From Halobellus clavatus (GTDB lineage Archaea > Halobacteriota > Halobacteria > Halobacteriales > Haloferacaceae), in contig NZ_FNPB01000013.1 of the NCBI RefSeq assembly GCF_900107195.1, positions 1 to 64,000 on the forward strand: a stretch of DNA of 64,000 bases, given 5' to 3'. Both the position numbers and the translations under genes were made by a program. Numbering within the stretch: position 1 is the first letter of the stretch; every line of letters begins with the position of its first letter. The notes beneath the pieces were generated by a model. It was given only the letters and a program-made list of their open reading frames with translations, ran no database searches and was not told the origin of the DNA. Below, piece by piece: positions 16,573 to 26,146 of the stretch.

Positions 16573-16728
16573 CGTGTGTCCGAGAAGACGGTCTGGACAC
16601 AAGAAGCCGTCCCGTCGGTGCGGGCGTGAGGGTGGTGCCGTCCGGGGTTCTCGGAGCGACGCGGCGAACGGCCGAGTCGACCGGCAACAATTGCGATTCG
16701 GCCGGTTCGCTCGGACTGATAACGGCAG

Positions 16729-16735
16729 TAATTTA
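16729..16735 (+). promoter_or_regulatory. TATA box of icd
   Basis: TAATTTA lies 26-29 nt before the ATG codons at 16758/16764, in an otherwise GC-rich gap. This fits a leaderless or near-leaderless transcript. Confidence 0.55.
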
Positions 16736-16763
16736 GGCTCGGTACGGAAAGTTCCGGATGTTT

Positions 16764-18026
<1,263 letters not shown>

Positions 18027-18062
18027 GCGGCCGCGACCTCGGGACCGAACCGCATCCTTTTT

Positions 18063-18082
18063 GATTTAGGGTTGCCTAAATC
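18063..18082. promoter_or_regulatory. DtxR-like palindrome before a small CxxC protein gene
   Basis: GATTTAGG and CCTAAATC are perfect 8-bp inverted arms around GTTG. The TTAGG...CCTAA form resembles operators of DtxR/IdeR-type metal repressors, which haloarchaea possess (Idr, SirR, TroR). It ends 3 nt before the ATG at 18086, downstream of a T-rich stretch that may be the promoter, so binding would block transcription. Confidence 0.65.
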
Positions 18083-18085
18083 GTT

Positions 18086-18256
18086 ATGATGGCCGCTGGT
18101 ACCCGCTCGCACGGCGATCCGTCGCCGGAGTCGGAGTCGCATCGGAACCCGGAGATCACCGTCTGTGAGAGTTGTCCGGGGAGATCGGTGTTTCTCGAAT
18201 CGGGGAACACCGACGGCTGGATCGCGAGCGACCTGACGATCGAGGTGCGCCGGTAG
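18086..18256 (+). CDS. Small CxxC protein, unknown function
   Basis: A 56-codon frame right after the palindrome. The N-terminal 25 residues are polar. A compact C-terminal half has CESCPGRSVFLESGNTDGW, with a CxxC pair, and ends TIEVRR. I recall very similar small proteins throughout haloarchaea but no function. The gap to the amphi-Trp gene is five bases, so they are probably an operon under the same palindrome. A single CxxC could bind metal in a dimer or act as a thiol pair. Confidence 0.7.
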   Translation: MMAAGTRSHGDPSPESESHRNPEITVCESCPGRSVFLESGNTDGWIASDLTIEVRR

Positions 18257-18261
18257 CGACG

Positions 18262-18600
18262 ATGACCGACGCAGATATCGAGGCCGACGCGGACGCCGAA
18301 GCCGACGTGGAACCCGGATCGGACGACAGGACGGAGCGCACGACGATCCGGACGGGCCGAGACTTCGAGGAGGAGTACCGCCTCGACGCCGAGGAGGCGG
18401 GTCGGTTCCTGATCGAACTGGGCGAACAGCTTCGGGACGGAGACGAGCTGACGATCGCCACCGACGAGTGGGAGCTGCCCTTCGCCTTCGGCGAACCCGT
18501 CGGGCTGGAGATCGACTTCGAGGGCGTGGGCGAGCCCGAACTGGAGATCGAACTGGAGCTGCCGGGACGCACCGACGAGACCGCGCCCGACGTCGAGTGA
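18262..18600 (+). CDS. Amphi-Trp domain protein
   Basis: Residues 30-110 match the amphi-Trp domain seen in haloarchaea and some bacteria: a helix with AGRFLIELGEQLRDGDELTI, then alternating beta strands (WELPFAFGEPVGLEIDFEG, LEIELELP). The first 30 residues are acidic. The ATG at 18262 follows the preceding small gene by 5 nt; an upstream in-frame start at 18172 would lie inside that gene and is rejected. The biochemical role of this domain is unknown. Confidence 0.82.
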   Translation: MTDADIEADADAEADVEPGSDDRTERTTIRTGRDFEEEYRLDAEEAGRFLIELGEQLRDGDELTIATDEWELPFAFGEPVGLEIDFEGVGEPELEIELELPGRTDETAPDVE

Positions 18601-18671
18601 GCGGCGGTCGGCCGCGACCCCGCCGACGCCGGAGCCGAAGGTTCAAATCCGATCGCGCGGAACTCGGGAGT

Positions 18672-19205
18672 ATGTACGCCGTCGTGGGCTGTACCGACTG
18701 CGAGCACCTCTGGCTGCTGAAGGACGCGCGGACGGCCGAGACCGCCACGTGCCCACAGTGTGGGCGGACCCATCAGACGAAGAAACTCCGCCGGTTCGTC
18801 GAGGAGGACGACCGCGAGGCCGCCCGACAGGCACGCTCGGCGCTGCTCGCGAAACGGGGCGGCAACAGTGAATCGTTCGCGGAGACGGCCCACGTCGCCG
18901 AGATGGAACGCGAGATCGACGAGCGCGGCGTCGACGATCGGGAGTACCTCGAGGGATCGGGCCTCGACGCCGACGCGGTTGCGGCGGCGGGCGAGCGGGC
19001 GTCGACAGGTTCGGGTGGATCGGGGTCGAACCGCCTCGACGTCGTTCGTGACGCCCTCCGGACCCTCGATCAACCGACCGCCGAGGAGGTCGCGGAGTAC
19101 GCCGAGGAACGCGGCGTTCCGAGCGACCAATCGCGCGAACTGCTGGAGAAACTCGCACGGCGGGGTGACGCCTCCGAGTCCCGAGGGCGCTACCGCCTCC
19201 TCTGA
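18672..19205 (+). CDS. Zinc-ribbon protein of a haloarchaeal family (DUF5817-like)
   Basis: The 177-residue protein opens with a four-cysteine zinc ribbon (MYAVVGCTDCEHLW, then CPQCGRTH), continues with a charged helical region (about 40-95), and ends with a winged-helix-like domain (TAEEVAEYAEERGVPSDQSRELLEKLARRG). The C-terminal part resembles replication-factor or regulator wHTH modules, suggesting nucleic-acid binding. The ATG at 18672 has TTCAAA about 32 nt upstream. The family number is from memory. It is followed after 2 nt by a membrane-protein gene. Confidence 0.82.
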   Translation: MYAVVGCTDCEHLWLLKDARTAETATCPQCGRTHQTKKLRRFVEEDDREAARQARSALLAKRGGNSESFAETAHVAEMEREIDERGVDDREYLEGSGLDADAVAAAGERASTGSGGSGSNRLDVVRDALRTLDQPTAEEVAEYAEERGVPSDQSRELLEKLARRGDASESRGRYRLL

Positions 19206-19207
19206 GA

Positions 19208-19561
19208 ATGTCGGAAACAGGAGCGGCCGCAGGGGCGGGGATCGTCGGGACCGCCCTGCGGATCGTCGTCGGTGCCTGTTTCGTCGGGGGCGCTGTCGCA
19301 GCGCTCACCGGCCGACTCGTCCTGGCTGGGGGCGGCTTCCTCGCCGGACACACGATGTTGGCCGCGGCGGCAGTGATCCAGGGGCAGCGGCGGCGGAGCG
19401 TCGGGCTCTCGTTCTCGGGTGTCGGCTGGCTCCTGACCTCGCTGGGGCTGGCACTCGGACAGCAGGGCGCCGGCTCGTCGCTTGAGACGCCCCTGCTCGT
19501 CGGCGGTCTCGGGCTCGTGGCCGCCGGCACGCTGCTGCTCGTCGGACCGTTCGGCGGCTGA
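19208..19561 (+). CDS. Small four-helix membrane protein
   Basis: The 117-residue product is almost entirely hydrophobic, with four likely membrane helices (about 10-32, 36-56, 64-84, 92-114) and short Gly-rich turns. No family is recognised. It starts 2 nt after the zinc-ribbon gene, so the two are co-transcribed; a functional link is not evident. Confidence 0.75.
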   Translation: MSETGAAAGAGIVGTALRIVVGACFVGGAVAALTGRLVLAGGGFLAGHTMLAAAAVIQGQRRRSVGLSFSGVGWLLTSLGLALGQQGAGSSLETPLLVGGLGLVAAGTLLLVGPFGG

Positions 19562-19590
19562 ACCGCGACGGAGACGTCGAAACGGGTCGA

Positions 19591-20820
19591 CTACCGGCCC
19601 AGTTCGGCGTGCGCGCTGGAGAGGTGTCGGGAGGCCAGCGCCGAGAGCAGCGAGAGTTCGCCCGCGAGTGCGCCGACCGCGACGTACTCCGCGAGGGCGT
19701 CCGCGTTCGAGCCCGCGGGGTCGCCGCCGCCGCGGATGCCGAGGATATCGAGCGCCTCCGCCTGCGTGGGAAGCTTCGTCCCGCCGCCGACAGTGCCGAC
19801 TTCGAGCGAGGCGAGCGAGACGGAGAGATAGAGGTCGCCGTCGCGCTCCTCAGCGGTCGTGATGGCGTTCGCGCCCTCGACGACCTGGGCCTCGTCCTGC
19901 CCGGTCGCGAGGAACATCGCGGCGACGACGTTGGCGACGTGGGCGTTGAATCCGAGGCTGCCGGCCTTCGCCGACCCGACCAGGTTCTTCCGCACGTTGA
20001 GTTCGGCGATGTCGCCGGGCGTCGTGTGGAGACGGTTCTCGACGACCTCGCGGGGGATCGTCACGTCGGCCGTCACGGTGCGGCCGCGCCCCTCGACCGC
20101 GTTGATCGCGGCTGGCTTCTTGTCAGTACAGAGGTTGCCCGACAGGGCCACGAGTTCGGCCTCGGTCTCCGTCTCGACGACGTCGCAGGCGGCTTCGGTC
20201 GCGATCGTGGCCATGTTCATCCCCATCGCGTCCTTGGTGTCGTACCGGAAGCGCAGGTACACCGAGTTACCGACGACGTACGGCGTCACGTCGTCGAGTT
20301 CGCCGTGGCTCGTCGTCGACTCGGCGGCCTCGGTCAGCCGATCGACGTTGTCGCGGACCCACGAGACGAGGGCTTCGGCCTCGACGACGTCGGTCACGCG
20401 GAAGACGGGGGCGCGAGTCATCCCCGATTTGAGGACGCGGGCGTTCGCGCCGCCGGCCTGGGAGAGCACTGAGCAGCCGCGGTTGACGCTCGCGAGCAGC
20501 GCGCCCTCGGTAGTCGCGAGCGGCAGATACCCCTCGCCGTCGGCCGCCCCACCGTTCACGTCGACCGGGCCGGCGACGCCGACCGGGATCTGGACGGTCC
20601 CGAGCATATTCTCGATGTTCGACTCGGCGCGCTCGGCCGGGAAGCCGTAGTTGCCGACCGTCTCGAGCGACGCGCCCGTGTCGGCGTCGACGACGAGGCG
20701 TCGGGCCGCCGTCGCCGTGTCGGCGTCGGCGTGCTCGTCGAGTTCGTGCAGCGCGAGGTCCCCGTCGCGGACCCGTTCGGCGAGCGATTCCGCGTCCGGG
20801 TCGTCGGCGGCGTCGGTCAT
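19591..20820 (-). CDS. hmgA: HMG-CoA reductase, class I
   Basis: Rate-limiting enzyme of the mevalonate pathway, giving isoprenoids for archaeal ether lipids, carotenoids and quinones. The sequence shows ENMLGTVQIPVGVAGP, the DAMGMNM motif, and the C-terminal GTVGGGTKLPTQ, with the final His region near LSSAHAEL. The length of 409 residues is normal for Halobacteria. The gene is the same family as the mevinolin-resistance determinant of haloarchaeal vectors. It is divergent from the small membrane protein gene at 20965. Confidence 0.97.
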   Translation of the reverse strand: MTDAADDPDAESLAERVRDGDLALHELDEHADADTATAARRLVVDADTGASLETVGNYGFPAERAESNIENMLGTVQIPVGVAGPVDVNGGAADGEGYLPLATTEGALLASVNRGCSVLSQAGGANARVLKSGMTRAPVFRVTDVVEAEALVSWVRDNVDRLTEAAESTTSHGELDDVTPYVVGNSVYLRFRYDTKDAMGMNMATIATEAACDVVETETEAELVALSGNLCTDKKPAAINAVEGRGRTVTADVTIPREVVENRLHTTPGDIAELNVRKNLVGSAKAGSLGFNAHVANVVAAMFLATGQDEAQVVEGANAITTAEERDGDLYLSVSLASLEVGTVGGGTKLPTQAEALDILGIRGGGDPAGSNADALAEYVAVGALAGELSLLSALASRHLSSAHAELGR

Positions 20821-20964
20821 ACGCGCTCATTCTGCGGGGCATCCCTAACGCGTTCCGGTTCCGCACGTCGCCCCCGCCGGTCCACCGACCGCACAGGCTG
20901 TGCCCTCGGGGACCGCAAACCGGCTTCCGCACCACACATATACGATGGGTCCGAAGTGGGTCGT

Positions 20965-21210
20965 ATGGTCTCGATACTCGGCTTCGTCGTGCAGTTGGTC
21001 ACGAGCGTCGTCGATCTCGTCAGGATTTTCCTCTTCGAGGTCTTCCTCGGGGTCGATCCGCTCAGTGCGATCTCGTTCCTGGTCGGGGCGGGGCTGACGA
21101 CCGCGACGGTCGCGTACTTCGCGTACCTCGTCGTGGGCGCGGTCGTGAATCAGTTCACCGGCCTCGGATCGAGCGCGCGGGAGTCCGAACCGAAGCACCC
21201 GACGAAGTAA
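20965..21210 (+). CDS. Small membrane protein, two helices
   Basis: An 81-residue protein with two hydrophobic helices (about 3-27 and 35-60) and a charged C-terminal tail. The ATG is 23 nt after CATATAC (20937-20943), so a leaderless start fits better than the longer upstream frame. No family recognised. It converges with cofE. Confidence 0.72.
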   Translation: MVSILGFVVQLVTSVVDLVRIFLFEVFLGVDPLSAISFLVGAGLTTATVAYFAYLVVGAVVNQFTGLGSSARESEPKHPTK

Positions 21211-21242
21211 GCAACGACGGCTGTGGACCCGGATCGCACCCC

Positions 21243-21998
21243 TCAAGCGTCGAACGACCAGTCACGGATCGCCTGTCGAACGAAATCGGTCTCGATCTCC
21301 CGGAAGTGCGCGTCGCTCTCGTCGTGGTCGCCCCACTCGAAGTCGCGGACGACCACGACCGGGGTGCCCCCGTCGCCCTCACCGGCGATGAGGTTCGCGG
21401 CCGCGGCCAGTTCGTCGGCGACGTTCTCTACGGCGACGCCCAACTCGCGGCCGTCCCTGTCGGTCTCGCCTCGCCAGTCGCGGCCGGGCGCGAGGCCGTC
21501 CCAGCCGATCGCGACCCCGCGTTGGCCGTGTCGGAACGGGCGACCGCACGTGTCGGTGACGATCACCCGGTCGACCGCGAGGCCCGATCGGAGGCGAGCC
21601 GCGCTCTCTGCGGGCCGTTTCGGGAGCAACAGTAGGTCCCCGTCGGGGACGTTCGAGCGGTCGATGCCGGCGTTGACGCCGACGTGACCGAAACGCGTCT
21701 CCGTGAGGAGAAACGGCGATTCGATCAGGATCTCGACGCTCTCTTCGAGGACCGCCTGCGCGAATCGCGGATCCTTCGTCTCGCCCGTCGCCTGTTCGAG
21801 CGTCGCGGCGATCTCGCGGGCCCGAGGGCCCGCCGGGAAGTCCGCGAGATCGGCGCTTCGACCCTCGGCTTTCGAGACGACCGTGGACGCGACGCAGACG
21901 ACGTCGTCCGGACGGAGGTCGACCCGCTGGCGGATCAACGCCGCGAGATCGTCGTCCGGGCGGATCTCCGGGAGGTCGGGGACGGCGAACAGTTCCAT
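21243..21998 (-). CDS. cofE: Coenzyme F420-0:L-glutamate ligase
   Basis: The 251-residue enzyme adds the gamma-linked glutamates to F420-0 using GTP. Family hallmarks are visible: CVASTVVSKAEGR near residue 40, the ETRFGHVGVNAGIDRSN segment, and VTDTCGRPFRHGQRGVAIG. The ATG at 21998 (MELFAVPDLPEI) is the conserved start; the longer frame is a GC-rich extension. Haloarchaea make F420. It is divergent from the NUDIX/IF2B-like gene. Confidence 0.95.
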   Translation of the reverse strand: MELFAVPDLPEIRPDDDLAALIRQRVDLRPDDVVCVASTVVSKAEGRSADLADFPAGPRAREIAATLEQATGETKDPRFAQAVLEESVEILIESPFLLTETRFGHVGVNAGIDRSNVPDGDLLLLPKRPAESAARLRSGLAVDRVIVTDTCGRPFRHGQRGVAIGWDGLAPGRDWRGETDRDGRELGVAVENVADELAAAANLIAGEGDGGTPVVVVRDFEWGDHDESDAHFREIETDFVRQAIRDWSFDA

Positions 21999-22092
21999 AT
22001 CGAAAGCGCGCGCCGGTCCGTGAAAAGCGTCGCGACGGCGGCCGACGGCCGGACCCCAAGAGTCGTTTCCGCCCGGCGTGAAGGGACCGGCG

Positions 22093-23361
22093 ATGGCACA
22101 CGTGGTCACGTGTTTCGTCCGGGAGCGTGGACAGATCCTCCTGACTCGGCGGAGCGACGCCGTCGGGACCTACCGGGGGCACTGGGCCGGCGTCTCGGGC
22201 TACGTCGAGGGTGGTCCGGCGGCTGCCGAACGCGACGCGTGGCGCGAACTCCGCGAGGAGACGGGGCTCACTCGCGAGGACCTCGAGCTCGTTCGGGCGG
22301 GTGACTCGCTCACGGTGGACGACGAGGAGGGCTCGTTCACGGTGCATCCGTTTCTCTTCGAGAGCGACACCCGCGAGGTGCGGACGAACGAGGAACTCGC
22401 GGCCGTCGAGTGGGTCGATCCGACGGCGATCCGCTCGCGACGGACGGTGCCGCGCCTCTGGGACACCTGGCGGCGCGTCGGGCCGACGGTCGAAACCGTC
22501 CGGAGCGATCGCACCCACGGGTCGGCCTGGATCGCGGCCCGGGCACTCGAAGCGCTCCGCGATGCGGCCGCCGACGCCGACGAGTGGGCGACGATCGCCG
22601 CGGTCGCACGCGACCTCCGCGACGCTCGGTCGGGGATGGCTGCGGTGCGCAACCGCGTGAACCGGGTGATGAGCGCGGCGTCGCGATCGCCCGATTCGGT
22701 GGTGAAGCGAGCGATCAGTGCGCGCGACGCGGCGTTGGACGCAGACAGCGATGCGGCACAGACAGCCGCGGACCGGTTGCGCGCCGACGGCGCGACCCGT
22801 GTCGCGACCCTCTCGCGATCGGGAACCGTGCGAGAGGCACTCGAAACGTGCGATCCCGAAGCGGTCGTCGTCGCCGAGTCCCGCCCCGAGCGCGAGGGCA
22901 TCGAGGTGGCTGAGTGGGCCGCCGACGCAACGAATTCGGACGTGACGGTGACGACGGAGGCGGCGCTCCCGAGCGCGCTTGCAGCCCGCGACGTCGACGC
23001 CGCACTCGTCGGGGCCGACGCCGTGCTGCCCGACGGGACCGTCGTCAACAAGACCGGGACCAGGGTCCTCGGACTCGCGGCGCAAGCGCAAGGAGTCCCG
23101 GTGTTCGTCGTGAGTGCGCGCGACAAGGTTGTGGCCGCAGACAGCGACTCCGAGACCGGGCGGTCCGCCACAACTGAACAGTCACGGCCGGAGAGCGTCT
23201 ACGACGGCGACGCCGACGTCGAGGTGCACGCGCCGACGTTCGAGTTCGTCCCGGGGGAACTCGTCGACGGGATTGCGACCGAGGGCGGGTTCCTTCACCG
23301 CGAGGAGGTCAGCCAGATCGCCGAGCGGTACGCGGCGGACGCACAGTGGGCCGTCGAGTGA
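22093..23361 (+). CDS. NUDIX domain fused to an eIF2B-alpha-like domain
   Basis: Residues 1-130 form a NUDIX domain: the RELREETGL half of the box (51-59) is intact, but the Glu that normally follows GX5 is replaced (GGP). Residues about 160-422 form an eIF2B-alpha/MtnA/ribose-1,5-bisphosphate isomerase fold. There, VATLSRSGTV (237-246) has no Cys where isomerases have THC, while the Asp of VGADAV (Asp309) is kept. The fusion suggests a nucleotide- or sugar-phosphate-related role, possibly regulatory. I recall the same fusion in other haloarchaea, annotated as translation initiation factor 2B; that name should not be taken as function. Confidence 0.87.
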   Translation: MAHVVTCFVRERGQILLTRRSDAVGTYRGHWAGVSGYVEGGPAAAERDAWRELREETGLTREDLELVRAGDSLTVDDEEGSFTVHPFLFESDTREVRTNEELAAVEWVDPTAIRSRRTVPRLWDTWRRVGPTVETVRSDRTHGSAWIAARALEALRDAAADADEWATIAAVARDLRDARSGMAAVRNRVNRVMSAASRSPDSVVKRAISARDAALDADSDAAQTAADRLRADGATRVATLSRSGTVREALETCDPEAVVVAESRPEREGIEVAEWAADATNSDVTVTTEAALPSALAARDVDAALVGADAVLPDGTVVNKTGTRVLGLAAQAQGVPVFVVSARDKVVAADSDSETGRSATTEQSRPESVYDGDADVEVHAPTFEFVPGELVDGIATEGGFLHREEVSQIAERYAADAQWAVE

Positions 23362-23541
23362 CCGCGGCGGGAGCGGCCAGCGACGGGTCGACGTCGGACC
23401 CGCAAGCGAGGGATTCTTGCCCCGGGCGCGTCGACGAGGAAACGGTGGCGATGACGAGGGTTACCCCCACTCAGCCCCGTGTGATGACACCTTCTCGCCG
23501 AGCCACCTTCTGCTCGTCTCGGGAGCAGCGTCGGCCGCCAC

Positions 23542-24162
23542 TCAGGTGACGAACTTCAGCAAGTCGTCGCGCTTCTGCTCGTGGAAGTGCGTCTGAAGCG
23601 CTTCGTTGAGCGACTCGATGTCACCGCGCTTCGCGCTGATCGGCGCAATCGTGTTCTGCCACTGTTTCCACGGCGGATGGAGGCCGAGGCGGTCACAGAG
23701 GTCGTCGAGGCGTTCGTCGCGGTTGTCGACTTTGTCCATCTTGTTGACGGCGACGACCGTCGGCACGTCGAGTTCCCACAGGAAGTGAAACAGTTCGACG
23801 TCGTGGGGGATCTCGTCGGGGCCGGAGTGCCGATCGATGATGTCGATCACGCTCTTGCCGTCGACGACGAGTACGGCTGCGAGGATGTCCTCGGCGTTGC
23901 CTTCGATGTACCGCACGACGTCGGTCTTGATCTGCTCGCGGCGTCCCTCCTCGACACCGGACATAAACCCGAAGCCCGGGAGGTCCGTGAACATAAATCC
24001 CTCCGCGTTCCAATCGAAGTGGTTCGGCGATCGGGTCACGCCGGGCTTCTGGCCCGTGGTAAACTTCGAGTGGCCGGTCAGCTCCCGCATCAGCGTCGAC
24101 TTCCCGACGTTCGACCGGCCGGCGAGGACGACTTCCTCTCGGTCCGGGCGCTCTTCAAACAT
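23542..24162 (-). CDS. engB: GTP-binding protein EngB (YihA family)
   Basis: A small Ras-like GTPase with G1 [10 protein letters not shown]2 region KPGVTRSP, G3 DLPGFGF, G4 NKMDKV and G5 ISAKRGD. EngB proteins assist large-subunit ribosome assembly in bacteria; the archaeal role is inferred. ATG 24162 (MFEERPD) is preferred over ATG 24174. It is followed on the same strand by nothing close; the 180-nt gap to its left (23362-23541) shows no gene. Confidence 0.93.
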   Translation of the reverse strand: MFEERPDREEVVLAGRSNVGKSTLMRELTGHSKFTTGQKPGVTRSPNHFDWNAEGFMFTDLPGFGFMSGVEEGRREQIKTDVVRYIEGNAEDILAAVLVVDGKSVIDIIDRHSGPDEIPHDVELFHFLWELDVPTVVAVNKMDKVDNRDERLDDLCDRLGLHPPWKQWQNTIAPISAKRGDIESLNEALQTHFHEQKRDDLLKFVT

Positions 24163-24231
24163 AGCAGGAGCCACGCCGTGGGCGGGGTTAACGGTGACGT
24201 TCTGCGGGGTTTCGCCTCGACGCTCGGTGAC

Positions 24232-24798
24232 TCACAACACCCCGTCTTCACGGGCTAAGAGCAGCGCTTCGAGGGTCGCGTCGTTCGGCGTGCCGTCGCC
24301 GCGAACCGTCTCGATCGCATCGCCCACGGGAACCGATCGGACGGAGAGGAACTCGTTCTCGTCGAGGTCGCGCTCGACGGGCGTGAGGTCAGTCGCGAGC
24401 ACGTAGCCGCGCAGGTGGCGCAGGACGCCCGTCGAGCACCAGACGCTCTGCAGGAGCGCGAGGCTGTCGGCGGCGAAGCCGGTCTCCTCGCGGAGTTCGC
24501 GCTCGGCGGCAGTCGTGAACGACTCGCCGGCCTCGACGATGCCGGCCGGCAGTTCCAGTTGCGTCTGGCGGATCGTCGGTCGGTACTGCTCGACGAACAC
24601 GACCGAATCGTCCTCGACGGCGACGACGACGACCGCGGTCGCGAGTTCCGCCCAGTAGTACTGCTTGGTGGTCCCGTTGGGCTGTTCGACGAGGTCGTAG
24701 CCGCCGGTGTACCAGCCGGTCTCGTACTCGGTTGCCGATTCGCGGACGGGCCACTCGGGATCCGGGAGCGGTTCGTGTCTCCGGCCGTCGTCGGTCAT
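24232..24798 (-). CDS. NUDIX hydrolase, ADP-ribose pyrophosphatase type
   Basis: The protein contains a complete Nudix box, GX5EX7REUXEEXGU, within GIVEAGESFTTAAERELREE, preceded by the strand VVFVEQYRPTIRQTQLELPA typical of ADP-sugar pyrophosphatases. It likely hydrolyses ADP-ribose or a related nucleoside diphosphate sugar. The start overlaps the stop of the neighbouring DUF5809-like gene by four bases, so they are co-translated. Confidence 0.92.
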   Translation of the reverse strand: MTDDGRRHEPLPDPEWPVRESATEYETGWYTGGYDLVEQPNGTTKQYYWAELATAVVVVAVEDDSVVFVEQYRPTIRQTQLELPAGIVEAGESFTTAAERELREETGFAADSLALLQSVWCSTGVLRHLRGYVLATDLTPVERDLDENEFLSVRSVPVGDAIETVRGDGTPNDATLEALLLAREDGVL

Positions 24799-25271
24799 TC
24801 GTCGCCCGCCCCCGCGCTGTGAGCCCCGGAGTCATCGCCCGGTTCCGATCCGTCCTCGAACCGAGGTTGGTAGAGCTGCCCGAAGGCCTGCCGTCGGACC
24901 GTTCCGACTGCGGCGTCGGGCTCGTTCTGAAACGTCGCCGCGACGACCGTCTCGGCGAAGGGGGCAGGGTGCCAGACGATCCGCTCGACGTCGTCGCTGC
25001 CCTGGCGTTCGACGTCGTACGCCGGGTGGGACTCCCGCCACGTCTCGAACTCCGTGCGGGAGCCGATCGTGACCAGCAGTCGCTCGGCGAATATGACGTT
25101 CCGCGCCCGTTCGATCACGTCACTGGTCACTCGCTCGCGGTACTCCTCGCGGTCGAACGCCATCGCTTTCGCCGCCTCGCGGACCACCTGCTGGGCGGTC
25201 GGACCGACAGCCTCGAAGACCTCTCGGGCCTCCTCGAACGTTTCCGGCGATAGCGTACCCTCCGTTTCCAT
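24795..25271 (-). CDS. Haloarchaeal conserved protein (DUF5809-like)
   Basis: A 158-residue acidic protein starting METEGTLSPETFEEAREV, with a helical N-terminal half (GPTAQQVVREAAKAMAFDREEYRERVT) and a beta-rich middle (RIVWHPAPFAETVVAATFQNE). The upstream TTTATATAC region (about 25327-25335) is a good TATA box on the minus strand. It overlaps the NUDIX gene and lies just downstream of a DUF5810-like gene. Function unknown; family number from memory. Confidence 0.82.
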   Translation of the reverse strand: METEGTLSPETFEEAREVFEAVGPTAQQVVREAAKAMAFDREEYRERVTSDVIERARNVIFAERLLVTIGSRTEFETWRESHPAYDVERQGSDDVERIVWHPAPFAETVVAATFQNEPDAAVGTVRRQAFGQLYQPRFEDGSEPGDDSGAHSAGAGDE

Positions 25272-25554
25272 ACGCGTCCGTCGGCGACTCGCGCACAAAC
25301 GTTTTCGGGCTCTCGCGGGCGAGCGTTTATATACGAACCCGCGGCCATCCGGCGTGTGCGGTGAGAATCCTCCCGCGCCGGAACGCGGTCGTCCGGCACG
25401 ACGGCGTGGGCACCGGACCGGAGACAGTCGTGTCGGTTGTTCGCCATCGGTCGGGCGTCTCGTCAACCTCTGCGAGACGCTCGATCACACCACCGTTCCT
25501 GATACAGAGAATCGGTGGTCTCTGGGCCGTCGCCGTCCGAGACGTCGGGGCCCC

Positions 25555-26073
25555 TCACCGATCGTTCGCAGCCCCGCCGTCAGCGGCGTCGTCCCCAGGG
25601 TCGTTCTCATCCTCGGCGTCGTCCGTAGGTCCGCCATCACCCTCGGCTTCGTCCGTAGGTCCGTCCTCACCCTCGGCGTCGGCCGCGTCCGCGAACATCT
25701 CAGCGGTCATCTCGCGCGCCTCGGCGATGATCTGCTGGGTTTCCTCGTCGAGCGACCCGTTTCCGGCGGCCGCAGCGGTCTCTGGATCCACGCCGCCGGG
25801 CGGCCCGCCGGAGCCGGTGTGCCGGTGCTGATGATCGTGGCCCGCGTGCGCGTTTGCGGTGTCCTCGAAGACTTGCTCGTAGTCCGCGTCCGGAGCCAGC
25901 GCCGCCACCTCGGGGGCGAGTTCTGCCTCTCCCAACGTCTCCCACTCGGGGACGTGGTCGTCCAACCAACCCTCGTGTTCGTCGCCGTGCACCATCGCGG
26001 TGAACGCCAGGTGGTTCGCGAGGTGCGTTGCGTCCTGTTGCGGGGTCTCACACACCGGACAGGCGAAGCCCAT
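25555..26073 (-). CDS. Haloarchaeal zinc-finger-like protein (DUF5810-like)
   Basis: The N-terminus MGFACPVCETPQQDATHLANH looks like a C2H2-type zinc site (CPVC plus H17/H21), followed by a conserved region ending near residue 80 and a His-rich stretch (AGHDHQHRHTG). A long acidic disordered tail follows. The ATG at 26073 is chosen because it puts CPVC at the N-terminus. The 283-nt gap to the DUF5809-like gene contains only a promoter-like TATA element. Function unknown. Confidence 0.82.
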   Translation of the reverse strand: MGFACPVCETPQQDATHLANHLAFTAMVHGDEHEGWLDDHVPEWETLGEAELAPEVAALAPDADYEQVFEDTANAHAGHDHQHRHTGSGGPPGGVDPETAAAAGNGSLDEETQQIIAEAREMTAEMFADAADAEGEDGPTDEAEGDGGPTDDAEDENDPGDDAADGGAANDR

Positions 26074-26146
26074 TGTCGGCGACGATAGGGCCTCACCGTA
26101 CAAGGGCGTGTGGTTCTCTCCTCACCAGTCTGGCATCTGGGATCGG

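Noticed and set aside
18636-18656. GGTTCAAATCC resembling a tRNA T-loop
   Set aside because: The flanking bases cannot form the T-arm stem, and no acceptor or anticodon arm is present; it sits at promoter distance from the ATG at 18672.
23362-23541. Possible small gene between the NUDIX/IF2B fusion and engB
   Set aside because: No start codon with promoter context and no conserved-looking translation on either strand.
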